From Nostocaceae cyanobacterium (GTDB taxonomy: Bacteria; Cyanobacteriota; Cyanobacteriia; Cyanobacteriales; Nostocaceae): DNA of 39,002 bases. Positions 1 to 8,235 of the stretch are shown piece after piece (positions within the stretch are counted from its first letter, which is position 1; every line of letters starts with the position of its first letter). Made by a program: the position numbers and the translations under genes. The notes under the pieces are model-generated. The model worked only from the letters and a program-made list of their open reading frames with translations. It made no database searches and was not told the origin of the DNA. The stretch is from positions 1 to 39,002 of the forward strand of contig JASJCY010000047.1 of assembly GCA_030065825.1 (NCBI GenBank), given 5' to 3'.

Positions 1-392
1 GGGTAAGGGCACGGCACCTGTAATCTCTCGGTTTATTGAGTAACTTTGCTGACGCCGTGGGTAAGGGCACGGCACCTGTAATCTCTCGGTTTATTGAGTA
101 ACTTTGCTGACGCCGTGGGTAAGGGCACGGCACCTGTAATCTCTCGGTTTATTGAGTAAACTTGTTGACGCCGTGGGTAAGGGCACGGCACCTGTAATCT
201 CTCGGTTTATTGAGTAACTTTGCTGACGCCGTGGGTAAGGGCACGGCACCTGTAATCTCTCGGTTTATTGAGTAACTTTGCTGACGCCGTGCCTAGGGGA
301 TAATTTATTTTTTGCTATTCCCTAATCAGGGTAAGGGCACGGCACTTGTAATCTCTCGGTTTATTGAGTAAACTTGTTGACGCCGTGCCCCT
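1..392. repeat. Tandem and dispersed hairpin repeat, GGCACGGC/GCCGTGCC arms
   Basis: Five head-to-tail copies of a 58-bp unit begin at 1, 59, 117, 175 and 233. A sixth, separated copy lies at about 329-392. Each unit starts with GGGTAAGGGCACGGC and ends with GACGCCGTG, so the two ends of a unit can pair. In the tandem part the junctions (GCCGTG-ggtaagg-GCACGGC) can also fold. Units 3 and 6 share the variant AAACTTGTTGAC in place of AACTTTGCTGAC. Spacers of the form ATAATTTATTTTTTGCTATT follow copies 5 and 6. Related elements with the same arms but another core occur at 17683-17736 and 38876-39002. No gene is visible before 510. Confidence 0.9.
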
Positions 393-548
393 ACGGGATA
401 ATTTATTTTTTGCTATTTCCTGATGGGTACGAAAATCTTGGGTTTTCATCCAAAGAAACTCGGTTTCTAGAATAGAGTCAAGAAATTACGAACCTTTTCC
501 CAAAAATCCGTGTCACAATCAATAATAGACATCCAAAAATATGCGGTT

Positions 549-1943
549 ATGTTCTGGGGAGAAGGACAGTTAATACACAACGGTAAATACAAGATAGAAA
601 GATATTTGGGTGGTGGCGGTTTCGCGGTTACCTACCAAGCTATACATACAAAACTAAATCGTCCAGTAGTAATTAAAACCCCTAACATCAAAGTCCAGAA
701 CGATCCAAATTATGACAAGTATGTGGAACGGTTTATCAAGGAAGGACGTTTACTAGCAAAAGTCTGTGATTCTCCCCACCCGCATATTGTCCAGGTGATT
801 GACTTGTTTGAAGATAACAATCGCCAATGTTTGGTGATGCAATATATACCGGGGATGAGTTTGTGGAAGTTTGTCCAACAAGAAGGAAGATTACCGGAAG
901 CGGAAGCTGTTAAATATATTCGCCAAATTGGTTCGGCATTAGTAGAAGTACATAAAAAAGGGATATTGCATCTCGATGTTACCCCGCCTAATATTATGCT
1001 CAATTTTGAGTCGGGGATGTCTAATGGTAAGGCGGTATTGATTGATTTTGGCATCGCTGCGGATATGTCTCCACCCAGTAGTCTTTCTAGAACTTTTGGG
1101 AATAAAGCCTTTGCACCCTATGAATTAATCCGTATGCGTAAAGGGAGTCTTCGTCACGCCACAATGGATGTGTATTGTCTGGCTGCATCCCTTTATTATG
1201 CGGTTACGGGACAATGCCCTACAAATTCCTTTGACCGGAAGTTAGATGGTGAGGAATTAGTACCACCAAAGCAACTTGTACCCAGTCTGAGTGATGGGGT
1301 GAATCAAGCAATTTTGCAAGGAATGGCGTTGGAAGCAAAAGACCGTCCCCAGTCTATGCAGGAGTGGTTGGATTTATTTTCTAGCACTCCACCCCTACGT
1401 CATCAGGAAAACGCAAAACCAAACCTAACCCCCCAACCCCCTTCCCTAGCAGGGAAGGGGGAGAATTCAAAGCCTCTCGACTTGCAGTTGGGGGTGGAGA
1501 GAGGTTTGGAAGAGTCTGGAAAAACCCAAGAAGATGACCTAAGTTCCGAAAAAGGCATAGATTACACCAAGCTGCGGGACTATTTAGCAGCAGGAAACTG
1601 GAAAAAAGCTGACTATGAAACTTATCTCGTAATGCTGCAAGCTGTAGGACGCAAGGAAGGTGATTGGATGAGAAGTGAAGAACTATTAAATTTTCCTTGC
1701 ACAGACCTGCGCACCATTGACTGTTTGTGGGTAAAATATAGCAATGGGCGTTTTGGTTTCAGCGTTCAGAAACGGATTTACCTGGAAGAAGGTGGTAAAC
1801 CTGATGGTAAATATTATGAAGCTGCTTGGAATAAGTTTGGCGATCGCGTAGGTTGGAGAGTGAAGGATACCTGGATTTACTACTCAGATGTGACTTTTGA
1901 CACCTACCTGGCACCGAGGGGTTATAGCAATTTGCCTCAATAA
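549..1943 (+). CDS. Serine/threonine protein kinase with C-terminal GUN4 domain
   Basis: Hanks-type kinase fused to a GUN4 tetrapyrrole-binding domain. Counting from the ATG at 549, the glycine loop GGGGFAVTY is at 21-29, the ATP lysine is K43, the catalytic loop HLDVTPPN is at 141-148, DFG at 166-168 and an APE-like APYE at 189-192. The GUN4 domain runs from about 336 to near the end (DYTKLRDYL...GDWMRSEELLNFPC). The ATG at 549 is preferred because the family usually opens with M-x-W-x-x-G-Q directly before the kinase fold; an in-frame GTG at 510 would add 13 residues. Neither has a clear ribosome binding site. The linker (about residues 291-320) is encoded by a palindromic dispersed repeat. 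Such kinases probably couple phosphorylation to porphyrin or stress signals; the partner is unknown. The last 185 bases overlap the convergent transposase ORF. Confidence 0.9.
   Translation: MFWGEGQLIHNGKYKIERYLGGGGFAVTYQAIHTKLNRPVVIKTPNIKVQNDPNYDKYVERFIKEGRLLAKVCDSPHPHIVQVIDLFEDNNRQCLVMQYIPGMSLWKFVQQEGRLPEAEAVKYIRQIGSALVEVHKKGILHLDVTPPNIMLNFESGMSNGKAVLIDFGIAADMSPPSSLSRTFGNKAFAPYELIRMRKGSLRHATMDVYCLAASLYYAVTGQCPTNSFDRKLDGEELVPPKQLVPSLSDGVNQAILQGMALEAKDRPQSMQEWLDLFSSTPPLRHQENAKPNLTPQPPSLAGKGENSKPLDLQLGVERGLEESGKTQEDDLSSEKGIDYTKLRDYLAAGNWKKADYETYLVMLQAVGRKEGDWMRSEELLNFPCTDLRTIDCLWVKYSNGRFGFSVQKRIYLEEGGKPDGKYYEAAWNKFGDRVGWRVKDTWIYYSDVTFDTYLAPRGYSNLPQ
1419..1509. repeat. Dispersed palindromic repeat inside the kinase linker
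   Basis: The segment is bounded by CCAAACCT (1419-1426) and its perfect complement AGGTTTGG (1502-1509), and it contains the hairpin CCCCCTTCCCT-agc-AGGGAAGGGGG. It matches, in reverse orientation, the inside of the MITE at 19477-19651. The kinase reads through it without a stop. Confidence 0.8.
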
Positions 1944-2655
1944 AAATCTTTGCTACTTCATGTACTTCCGCACTTTCAGTCACCTTTTGGTTATCCCAAG
2001 GTAAGCGCATCTGCCCAGGGGATGATTTTTTAGATTTACCTTTAATTTTCATCCCAGCCAGTAAACGACTACCCCAGTGATTTCTTTTTTCAGGCTTTGC
2101 TTGTGCTCTATATTTCTTACAGAAATCGCGATACTTAGCTGCACATTCATCTAGAGTTCTCCCCAACTGTAAAAAAGCTGGATGCCATTGGGTGATACCA
2201 TCATTGCTAAGTCGGTCATGAGTGCCATAATTACTAAAATCATAGAAAAATCCTGGCTGCATTCCTGCTGCTTTGGGATTAGCGTGAATATAGCGCAGAG
2301 TATTTAACGCTCTTTTGGTATCTGTATTCGCAAAACCCGTACAGTGATATCTTTTCTCCCAAAAATGCCCTGTACGGTTCAACATCCGGTTAAAACACAT
2401 CGCAGTATACCAATTTAACCAATGCATGATTTTGGGTAATTCTTGCGGTTGTCCAGGTTCCAACAAGTAATGCACGTGATTACTCATAATGCAAAGTGCA
2501 TACAGCTTAAACCCAAATTTGTCCTTTGCTTTGTTAATCGCATACAGAAACACCTCCCGACACTCAAAGCGCGTCAGACGAAATTCGCGATTATTGCAAC
2601 GGGTGGTGATGTGATAGCAAAATCCTGGTTGAAAATGTCGATGAGGACGAGGCAT
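1759..2655 (-). CDS. REP-associated tyrosine transposase (RAYT), Y1/HUH family
   Basis: A 298-residue ORF of the IS200-like Y1 transposase superfamily, TnpA-REP branch. It opens with PRPHRHFQPGFCYHITTRC, typical of RAYTs. The HUH motif is H60-V-H62 in MSNHVHYLL. The stretch NWYTAMCFNRMLNRTGHFWE (from about residue 81) matches the helix expected to carry the nucleophilic tyrosine, with Y83 as candidate. RAYTs are single-copy proteins thought to mobilise short palindromic REP elements; here a palindromic array lies 1.3 kb away. The C-terminal 60 or so residues lie antisense to the GUN4 coding end and look non-homologous, so the functional end may be near the ANCYNP motif. ATG at 2655; no strong ribosome binding site. 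Confidence 0.85.
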   Translation of the reverse strand: MPRPHRHFQPGFCYHITTRCNNREFRLTRFECREVFLYAINKAKDKFGFKLYALCIMSNHVHYLLEPGQPQELPKIMHWLNWYTAMCFNRMLNRTGHFWEKRYHCTGFANTDTKRALNTLRYIHANPKAAGMQPGFFYDFSNYGTHDRLSNDGITQWHPAFLQLGRTLDECAAKYRDFCKKYRAQAKPEKRNHWGSRLLAGMKIKGKSKKSSPGQMRLPWDNQKVTESAEVHEVAKIFIEANCYNPSVPGRCQKSHLSSKSRYPSLSNLRDRQTYSKQLHNIYHQVYHLLPGKSVSER

Positions 2656-2738
2656 AAGAAATAGAATTTGTATTATTTTTTGATTAACTCTTGTAAGTGC
2701 AAGATATCAAGGATCTGACTACGAGTTTAAAATCCTCT

Positions 2739-3506
2739 TCAACCCTCAACCCTCCCCAAAATCTCTTTCACCCAAACCTCCTCCTGTGCTGACAAAGCTG
2801 GCTTTACAGGTTGCGAGTAAGCGATCGCCAAATCAAAACGTGCCCTTTCATACACTTCATTTAATAACTTCTGTAAATCCACCACTGGTTCAACTTCTCC
2901 TTCCCTTAACGGTACTGGAAAAGCGGGAATCGCATCTTTTAAACCAAAAGTATATAAATCTGCTTCCGGTCTACGGTATCCCCGACTTACCAAGATACGA
3001 TAACCCGTGTCAGCAGTTCCCAAAATAGGCATGGGTTCCCCTCCTCTCAACAAATCAATTTCCACCAAACTAGTATTGGATGCGAAAATCTTGTGTCGTT
3101 TTCTTTCGTAAGCTTCCCTTCCCTCTCCCGAACGCTTATTTTTAGGAGAAAGTATCTCAATCACCGAAACTACCTCCCCAGTCTGGGTAGAACGCACTTC
3201 TAGAAATCTTTCAGTAACTTCTTCTGGTACGGGTACGGATACCTTTGTCGGTTCAGTCAGCTTCGCAGTTGTAACAGTACTCCCAGAGGTAGATTGATCG
3301 CGACGGGAAACCGCGACATCTGCAATTCCCACCATCAATACATCAGCCACGCTAGTATAAACCCGTTCCTCAATAGATACGCGATATTTCGGAACAATTT
3401 GCGGAGTTAGGTCATCAGCAATGGCAACAATCAAACGATTGTGTACCTGATGCCACAGTTCTGGCATTTCCAAATACGGATTCATCCCGGGAAATGGATT
3501 ACCCAT
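2739..3506 (-). CDS. DUF4058 family protein
   Basis: 255 residues opening with MGNPFPGMNPYLEMPELWHQ, the signature of the DUF4058 family, which is common in cyanobacteria and has no assigned function. The conserved middle part VVSVIEILSPKNK..G..Y..KR is present. The E-(x)n-SPKNK stretch superficially recalls restriction-endonuclease-like cores, but a nuclease role is only inference. The length is normal for the family. The gene is transcribed in the same direction as the RAYT gene downstream of it, 83 bases apart, and divergently from the Uma2 gene at 3636. Heptamer repeats lie just upstream. Confidence 0.85.
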   Translation of the reverse strand: MGNPFPGMNPYLEMPELWHQVHNRLIVAIADDLTPQIVPKYRVSIEERVYTSVADVLMVGIADVAVSRRDQSTSGSTVTTAKLTEPTKVSVPVPEEVTERFLEVRSTQTGEVVSVIEILSPKNKRSGEGREAYERKRHKIFASNTSLVEIDLLRGGEPMPILGTADTGYRILVSRGYRRPEADLYTFGLKDAIPAFPVPLREGEVEPVVDLQKLLNEVYERARFDLAIAYSQPVKPALSAQEEVWVKEILGRVEG

Positions 3507-3515
3507 GAAGTTAAA

Positions 3516-3549
3516 ATCAAGTCAAAAGTCAAAAGTCAAAAGTCAAAAT
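3516..3549. repeat. Heptanucleotide repeat AAAAGTC (STRR-type)
   Basis: About four tandem copies of a 7-mer (AAAAGTC) in the divergent intergenic region between the DUF4058 and Uma2 genes. Confidence 0.8.
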
Positions 3550-3635
3550 ATTTGTAACTAGATTGTAACTGCTGCAAAACAAGCCAGAAACAAACTGTGC
3601 AAAAATTGAATTGATAGCCCCTCCTGCAACCAGCA

Positions 3636-4316
3636 ATGGCAAGAACCCCTGCTTTGAGGATACCTTTTCTAGAAAATGGCGATCGCCTAACTCGGAGTGA
3701 GTTTGAACGTCGCTATGATGCAATGCCCAATGTTAAGAAAGCTGAACTAATTGAAGGAGTGGTATACGTGGCATCAGCAGTACGTGCTAAAAGTCATGGT
3801 AGACCTCATGCTCAAATTATGACTTGGTTGGGTGCGTACTATGCAGCAACTCCTGGGGTTGACTTGGCTGATAATGCCACAGTGCGGTTAGATTTAGACA
3901 ATGAACCCCAGCCAGATGCACTATTGCGAATTGAACCACAACTAGGGGGACGTTCTCGAATTACAGAGGATGATTACATTGAAGGCGCACCAGAATTAAT
4001 TGTAGAGGTTGCTGCTAGCAGTGCTTCCTACGACATGAATGATAAGCTGAAGGTATATCGTCGTAATGCCGTGCAGGAATACCTTGTTTGGCAAATTTAC
4101 GAAAATCGCTTGGATTGGTTTTGCTTGCACAATAGCGAATATATTAATCTAGAACCAAATGCAAAAGGTATTATTCAAAGTCAGGTATTTCCAGGACTTT
4201 GGTTAGCTGTTGATGCTTTATTAACTGGAGATTTAGCAAGGGTTTTAGCTGAGTTACAGAAAGCTTTAGCGACTCCAGATCACCAAGCATTTATTACACG
4301 GTTGCGACAAAATTAA
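3636..4316 (+). CDS. Uma2 family endonuclease-like protein (DUF820)
   Basis: 226 residues with the PD-(D/E)XK arrangement of the Uma2/DUF820 family. E40 is in ELIEGVVY, D94 in QPDALLRI, E124 in PELIVEVAA, followed by D133, K137 and K139 and the closing YRRNAVQEYLVW. The family is greatly expanded in cyanobacteria. Its fold is nuclease-like but the cellular role is not settled. This copy is full length and undisturbed, unlike the second Uma2 gene at 19038. It stands alone on the plus strand. The ATG at 3636 has no clear ribosome binding site. Confidence 0.88.
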   Translation: MARTPALRIPFLENGDRLTRSEFERRYDAMPNVKKAELIEGVVYVASAVRAKSHGRPHAQIMTWLGAYYAATPGVDLADNATVRLDLDNEPQPDALLRIEPQLGGRSRITEDDYIEGAPELIVEVAASSASYDMNDKLKVYRRNAVQEYLVWQIYENRLDWFCLHNSEYINLEPNAKGIIQSQVFPGLWLAVDALLTGDLARVLAELQKALATPDHQAFITRLRQN

Positions 4317-4411
4317 CTAACACCCAACCTCCATTTCCACATCATTACGAATTATTAAAAAATTTGGCATAATATGTATTTTACGTGTACGTCAGCTTGG
4401 GAATCTGCATC

Positions 4412-5059
4412 ATGGGTCAAATCGTTTGGATCGCAAGACATGCAAACCGCCTCGACTTCGTAAATCCTGATTGGTTTCTCACTGCTGAACGCCGCTATGA
4501 TCCACCATTATCAGATGATGGCATGGTACAAGCGCAACAGTTAGCCCAACGTATGCAGGGAGAAAAAATCGACCATATTTTTGCTTCTCCCTTTCTACGC
4601 ACGGTGCAAACAGCGAATGCGCTGGCAGAAAAACTAGATTTACCCATTAAACTAGAAACAGGCTTAAGTGAATGGCTAAATCCAGAGTGGATGACAGAGG
4701 AACCTCAAAGACTACCTACCCCAGTTTTAGCGGAATTATTCCCCAGAATTGATACTAGCTACACTCCCCATATCGCAGCTAGGTATCCCGAAACACACTC
4801 CCAAGTACACCATCGTGCCGGACAAACCGCTCGAAGTTTAGCTACAGAATATTCTCCAGAACATATACTATTAGTGGGTCATGGTGCATCTGTCAAAGGT
4901 GCAGCCATGGGACTGGTAGGAGAAGCTTTCAACATTACAGAAAAAGTACGTCTCTGTAGTTTATACAAAATTGTACGTAAAAATCCTGAATGGTCTCTAG
5001 AATTAAAAGGTGATACTTCCCATTTGAGTCAAGTGGAAGAAGTAGTTCGATTTAATTAA
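4412..5059 (+). CDS. Histidine phosphatase (phosphoglycerate mutase-like) family protein
   Basis: About 215 residues of the branch-1 histidine phosphatase superfamily. The catalytic RHG motif appears as IARHANR near the N-terminus, followed by LSDDGMVQAQQLAQRM and FASPFLRTVQTANAL, with the second histidine in LLVGHGASVKG. The substrate cannot be told from sequence. RHA instead of RHG is common in members that are not metabolic mutases. The ATG at 4412 is chosen because MGQIVWIARHA fits the family start; an in-frame GTG at 4385 would add nine residues without matching family features. It ends 163 bases before glucokinase on the same strand, with a short heptamer repeat between. Confidence 0.85.
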   Translation: MGQIVWIARHANRLDFVNPDWFLTAERRYDPPLSDDGMVQAQQLAQRMQGEKIDHIFASPFLRTVQTANALAEKLDLPIKLETGLSEWLNPEWMTEEPQRLPTPVLAELFPRIDTSYTPHIAARYPETHSQVHHRAGQTARSLATEYSPEHILLVGHGASVKGAAMGLVGEAFNITEKVRLCSLYKIVRKNPEWSLELKGDTSHLSQVEEVVRFN

Positions 5060-5189
5060 GTCAACAACCCACCGAAGCGTCGGAGTACCGATGTAGTGGG
5101 AGTCAAAAGGAGGGAAGACAGATGAATTCAAAAAATCATCGGAGTGGAGACTCACACAATGGGAAGATAGGGAGAAATTCATAACTCCC

Positions 5190-5219
5190 AATTACCAATT
5201 ACCAATTACCAATTACCAA
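5190..5219. repeat. Heptanucleotide repeat ATTACCA (STRR-type)
   Basis: Four tandem ATTACCA heptamers directly before the glucokinase start, occupying the place where a ribosome binding site would be expected. Confidence 0.8.
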
Positions 5220-5222
5220 GAT

Positions 5223-6248
5223 ATGGCATTATTATTAGCAGGAGATATCGGCGGTACAAAAACCATTTTGCGGCTGGTAGAAGTATCAGAACAGGAGAAT
5301 CTAAGTACTATTGCAGAGGAACGTTACCGCAGTGGAGATTACCTGGATTTAATCCCCATGGTCAAGGAATTCTTAGGAAAAGCTGATGCCGGAACTCCAC
5401 AGAAGGCTTGTTTTGCGATCGCAGGTCCTGTGGTTCATAATACGGCTAAACTAACTAATCTGGCTTGGTTCTTGGATGGTGAGGTGCTACAACAGGAACT
5501 TGGTATAAGTCAAGTTTCGTTAATTAATGACTTTGCTGCTGTTGGTTATGGTATCTTAGGTCTAACCCCAGAAGATGTATATACCCTGCAAGCTGGTAAA
5601 CCTAACAAGGATGCACCAATTGCTATTATTGGTGCTGGTACTGGTTTAGGACAAGGCTTTTTAATTAAACAGGGAGATACTCATCAAGTCTTTCCTTCCG
5701 AAGGTGGACACTCGGATTTTGCCCCCAGAACGGAGTTAGAATTCCAGTTGTTGAAATATCTGTTAGATAAACATGATATTCAACGGGTATCCGTGGAAAG
5801 GGTAGTTTCCGGTTTGGGACTGGTGTCAATTTACCAATTTTTGCGCGATCGCCAAATTGCCAGTGAGTCTCCCGAAATTGCCGCAGTTGTCAGAACTTGG
5901 GAACAGGAAGCCGGAAGACAGGAAAAAAGTGTAGATCCAGGTGCAGCCATTGGTAAAGCTGCCCTTGAGAAAAGTGATCGCCTCTCGGAACAAACACTAC
6001 AATTATTTGTAGAAGCCTACGGTGCGGAAGCTGGGAATTTGGCATTGAAACTGCTACCTTACGGTGGTTTATATGTTGCAGGTGGAATTGCACCGAAAAT
6101 CCTCGCTTTATTAAAAGAGGGCAGTTTCCTTTTAAATTTTACCCAAAAAGGGAGAATGCGCAGCATCCTCGAAGACATACCCATACATATAATTCTGAAT
6201 TCCCAAGTGGGGTTAATTGGTGCAGCTATATGTGCAGCTAGGTTATAA
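5223..6248 (+). CDS. glk: Glucokinase
   Basis: Catalyses ATP-dependent phosphorylation of glucose to glucose-6-phosphate in the cytoplasm, feeding sugar released from glycogen or taken up into glycolysis and the oxidative pentose phosphate route. The 341-residue length fits the bacterial Glk family. Visible motifs are the phosphate-binding GDIGGTKT (residues 7-14), the substrate loop ending in NDFAAVGYG, the second phosphate motif GAGTGLGQGF, EGGHSDFAPR, and YVAGGIAPKI near the C-terminus. The start ATG follows a heptamer array with no evident Shine-Dalgarno sequence. Stand-alone gene on the plus strand, with a secreted protein gene 36 bases downstream. Confidence 0.92.
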   Translation: MALLLAGDIGGTKTILRLVEVSEQENLSTIAEERYRSGDYLDLIPMVKEFLGKADAGTPQKACFAIAGPVVHNTAKLTNLAWFLDGEVLQQELGISQVSLINDFAAVGYGILGLTPEDVYTLQAGKPNKDAPIAIIGAGTGLGQGFLIKQGDTHQVFPSEGGHSDFAPRTELEFQLLKYLLDKHDIQRVSVERVVSGLGLVSIYQFLRDRQIASESPEIAAVVRTWEQEAGRQEKSVDPGAAIGKAALEKSDRLSEQTLQLFVEAYGAEAGNLALKLLPYGGLYVAGGIAPKILALLKEGSFLLNFTQKGRMRSILEDIPIHIILNSQVGLIGAAICAARL

Positions 6249-6284
6249 CAGCTGGCAGTATATATCAAAATTCATGTCAAAATC

Positions 6285-6893
6285 ATGACAATTAGATTTT
6301 TGTTATCATTAACTGCCGCAACTTTAGTATTTACCACTTTTACGGGGGTGGAAGCGCGTCCACCCCAAAGGGAAACTTCCAAAGCCAAAATAAAGCTATC
6401 GTCCTCCAAACCCAAGCAACCCAAGTGGAAGGTATTTACCCCTCCAGACAAGCGCTTTAGTGTCTTAATGCCGGGAACACCGGAAAAAGCCACTCAAGTT
6501 CAAAAAACCTACATGGGGGAAATAGAGTTACACACATTTATTGCCCAACCTCCCGATCAAGAAGTCGCTTATGTAGTTACATACAATGACTTTCCTTATA
6601 GTTATGGTCAAATGGCGACTTCCCAGAAAATACTGAATCATGCCCAGTATCTAGCATTAAAGACCACCCAAAGTAGGTTAGTCTCTGAGAGAGAAATTCG
6701 CAGTTCTAACGGTCATCCCGGTAAAGAACTTGAATATATCAATCCGGGAGGCAAAATTACGAAACATCGTATGTATTTTGCCCATGGAAGATTATACCAA
6801 GTTATGGTGATGACCACGAAGAAACAGCAAAAAACTTTATCTCAAACTATGGATGGATATCTAAATTCTTTTCATGTGATAGTCCAGCCATAA
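6285..6893 (+). CDS. Putative secreted protein of unknown function
   Basis: 202 residues. Residues 1-25 form a signal peptide: two polar residues, a hydrophobic core FLLSLTAATLVFTTF, and a likely cleavage site near VEA-RPP. The mature part begins with a basic, lysine-rich stretch, then WKVFTPPDKRFSVLMPGTPE, a motif I associate with a recurring family of small exported cyanobacterial proteins without known function. Later parts (VAYVVTYNDFPYSYG, PGKELEYINPGGKITKHRMYF, GRLYQVMVMTT) suggest a compact beta-rich domain. The short gap after glk would permit cotranscription. No catalytic motif seen. Confidence 0.75.
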   Translation: MTIRFLLSLTAATLVFTTFTGVEARPPQRETSKAKIKLSSSKPKQPKWKVFTPPDKRFSVLMPGTPEKATQVQKTYMGEIELHTFIAQPPDQEVAYVVTYNDFPYSYGQMATSQKILNHAQYLALKTTQSRLVSEREIRSSNGHPGKELEYINPGGKITKHRMYFAHGRLYQVMVMTTKKQQKTLSQTMDGYLNSFHVIVQP

Positions 6894-7483
6894 AACCTAA
6901 AACAAAAATTGAGCAATCAAACGCAAGACTGAGAAACCGGGTTTTTCTACGTACTGGAAAAAATTTCTGGTTTCTTGGCTACAAATCTTTATAAACCCGT
7001 TTTCTCAAGTTTTGATATCCCTTCTGTCTGCTTTAATATTTGAATTTTCATCTAATTAACCTAAGTACAAAAAGCAACAAAAGCTACAATAGTTTAAGTT
7101 GCTAGCTGCCTTATATCATATTAAATTTGACAGTAAATCCAGTTTTACAGGAATTTAATAAGAGTATAAGCTTAAATGAATTAAAAGTAATTACACTAGT
7201 CATAAAGTTTGAATATTTACTTAAATTTTAGCGTAATTGATATTTGAAAGCATTTAATTTTCAGGTTGCTAATATATACCTAAAGATAGGTTTTTTCGTG
7301 AAAATTTTTGATAACATCGGTGATTGTATGTATCCTTTGCAAATTTTGTCATAGAGATGTTTCTGTTGATAGCAGAGGAAACTTTAGTATCTAGGACACT
7401 TTAACGTGTCCCGTTAGGGTGCGAGTAGACCACTAAAAGTACAAAGTCTGGTCAAAAAATCCTTTTTTTCGAGGAGCGTTGAG
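6894..7483. other. Intergenic region, 590 bp
   Basis: AT-rich, no gene seen. At 6931-7005 an imperfect inverted repeat AGAAACCGGGTTT ... AAACCCGTTTTCT belongs to the same dispersed family as 27254-27322. At 7394-7411 GGACAC-tttaac-GTGTCC can form a six-pair hairpin; it lies 73 bp before the lipoprotein gene, in what is probably its 5' leader. Confidence 0.6.
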
Positions 7484-7915
7484 ATGATTCGTTTACCCAA
7501 ATTTCTATTCGTTGCGCTAATTAGTCTTGTAACTTTGGTAGGATGTACCACGACGTCTACTGACCAAGCTTCCACCGAAACCTCACCTGCTGACAATCCA
7601 CCTGCAAGCGTAGTTTCTGCCCCAGAAGAAATACCTACACAGGGTGTTGACAGCTTGGTAGTAGCTGTAAATAAAACTAAAGAGGCAGTTGAAGCTGGAA
7701 ATTTTGAAATAGCCAAAAAAGAATTTCAAGGATTTGATGAAACTTGGGGTAAACTGGAGGGTGAAATCAAAGCTAAATCATCTGATGGCTACGAATCCAT
7801 CGAAAAAACTATGGATGAGATTAGTGCAGCCCTGAAGGAATCCACACCCAACAAGGATCTGGTGCTGGAAAAGTTAGAATCTCTTAGCAAACAAATCACC
7901 ACTATTCCTCAATAA
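7484..7915 (+). CDS. Helical lipoprotein, resembling periplasmic domains of FTR1/DUF4363-type proteins
   Basis: 143 residues with a lipoprotein signal: MIRLPK, a hydrophobic core, then the lipobox LVGC with the lipidated Cys21. A Ser/Thr/Pro-rich spacer follows (22-50), then an amphipathic helical domain containing VNKTKEAVEAGNFEIAKKEF, WGKLEGEIKAKS and YESIEKTMDEISAALK. This pattern resembles the helical periplasmic domain seen before iron permeases (FTR1) and DUF4363 proteins; a role in metal handling is only a guess. Start choice is firm: GAGGAG lies seven bases before the ATG. The gene is monocistronic, with a strong hairpin 44 bases after the stop. Confidence 0.75.
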   Translation: MIRLPKFLFVALISLVTLVGCTTTSTDQASTETSPADNPPASVVSAPEEIPTQGVDSLVVAVNKTKEAVEAGNFEIAKKEFQGFDETWGKLEGEIKAKSSDGYESIEKTMDEISAALKESTPNKDLVLEKLESLSKQITTIPQ

Positions 7916-7958
7916 GCAGCAATAGGTAAGTAGGTAGGCATAATTAATCCTTGCTGAT

Positions 7959-7990
7959 AAATCGGGTTCTGCTCAGCAGAACTCGATTTT
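7959..7990 (+). terminator. Likely terminator hairpin after the lipoprotein gene
   Basis: AAATCG-g-GTTCTGC-tca-GCAGAAC-t-CGATTTT: 13 base pairs with one opposed mismatch and a three-base loop, ending in four T. It follows the lipoprotein stop by 44 bases. The T tract is short, so efficiency is uncertain. Confidence 0.6.
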
Positions 7991-8235
7991 CGGCTTTGTT
8001 GAAACAGCATACATAATCAAAGGGGAAAGTTAGCCCCGAAGCAAGGTTTAAAGTCTCACCTCTTGTGGGCAAAAAATCCGTACGTAGGTTGAAACTCCGT
8101 TTCTTGTGGGCATAATGAATCACTGTTGCCTGTTGCCCGTTCCCTGTTTCCTGTTCCCTTTCATCCTTTACCATTTACCAACCCCTAGAGATATGATAAC
8201 TATTCAAACAGAATTGATGTGAATTGGGTTAGATT
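7991..8235. other. Intergenic segment with degenerate heptamers
   Basis: No gene seen. Positions 8124-8160 carry degenerate heptamers (TGTTGCC, CGTTCCC, TGTTCCC) of the same type as those at 27385-27484. A weak direct repeat (TTGTGGGCA) occurs around 8064 and 8103. Confidence 0.5.

Noticed and set aside
710-1054. Minus-strand 114-codon frame
   Set aside because: Lies antisense within the well-supported kinase domain; no start signal or recognisable protein.
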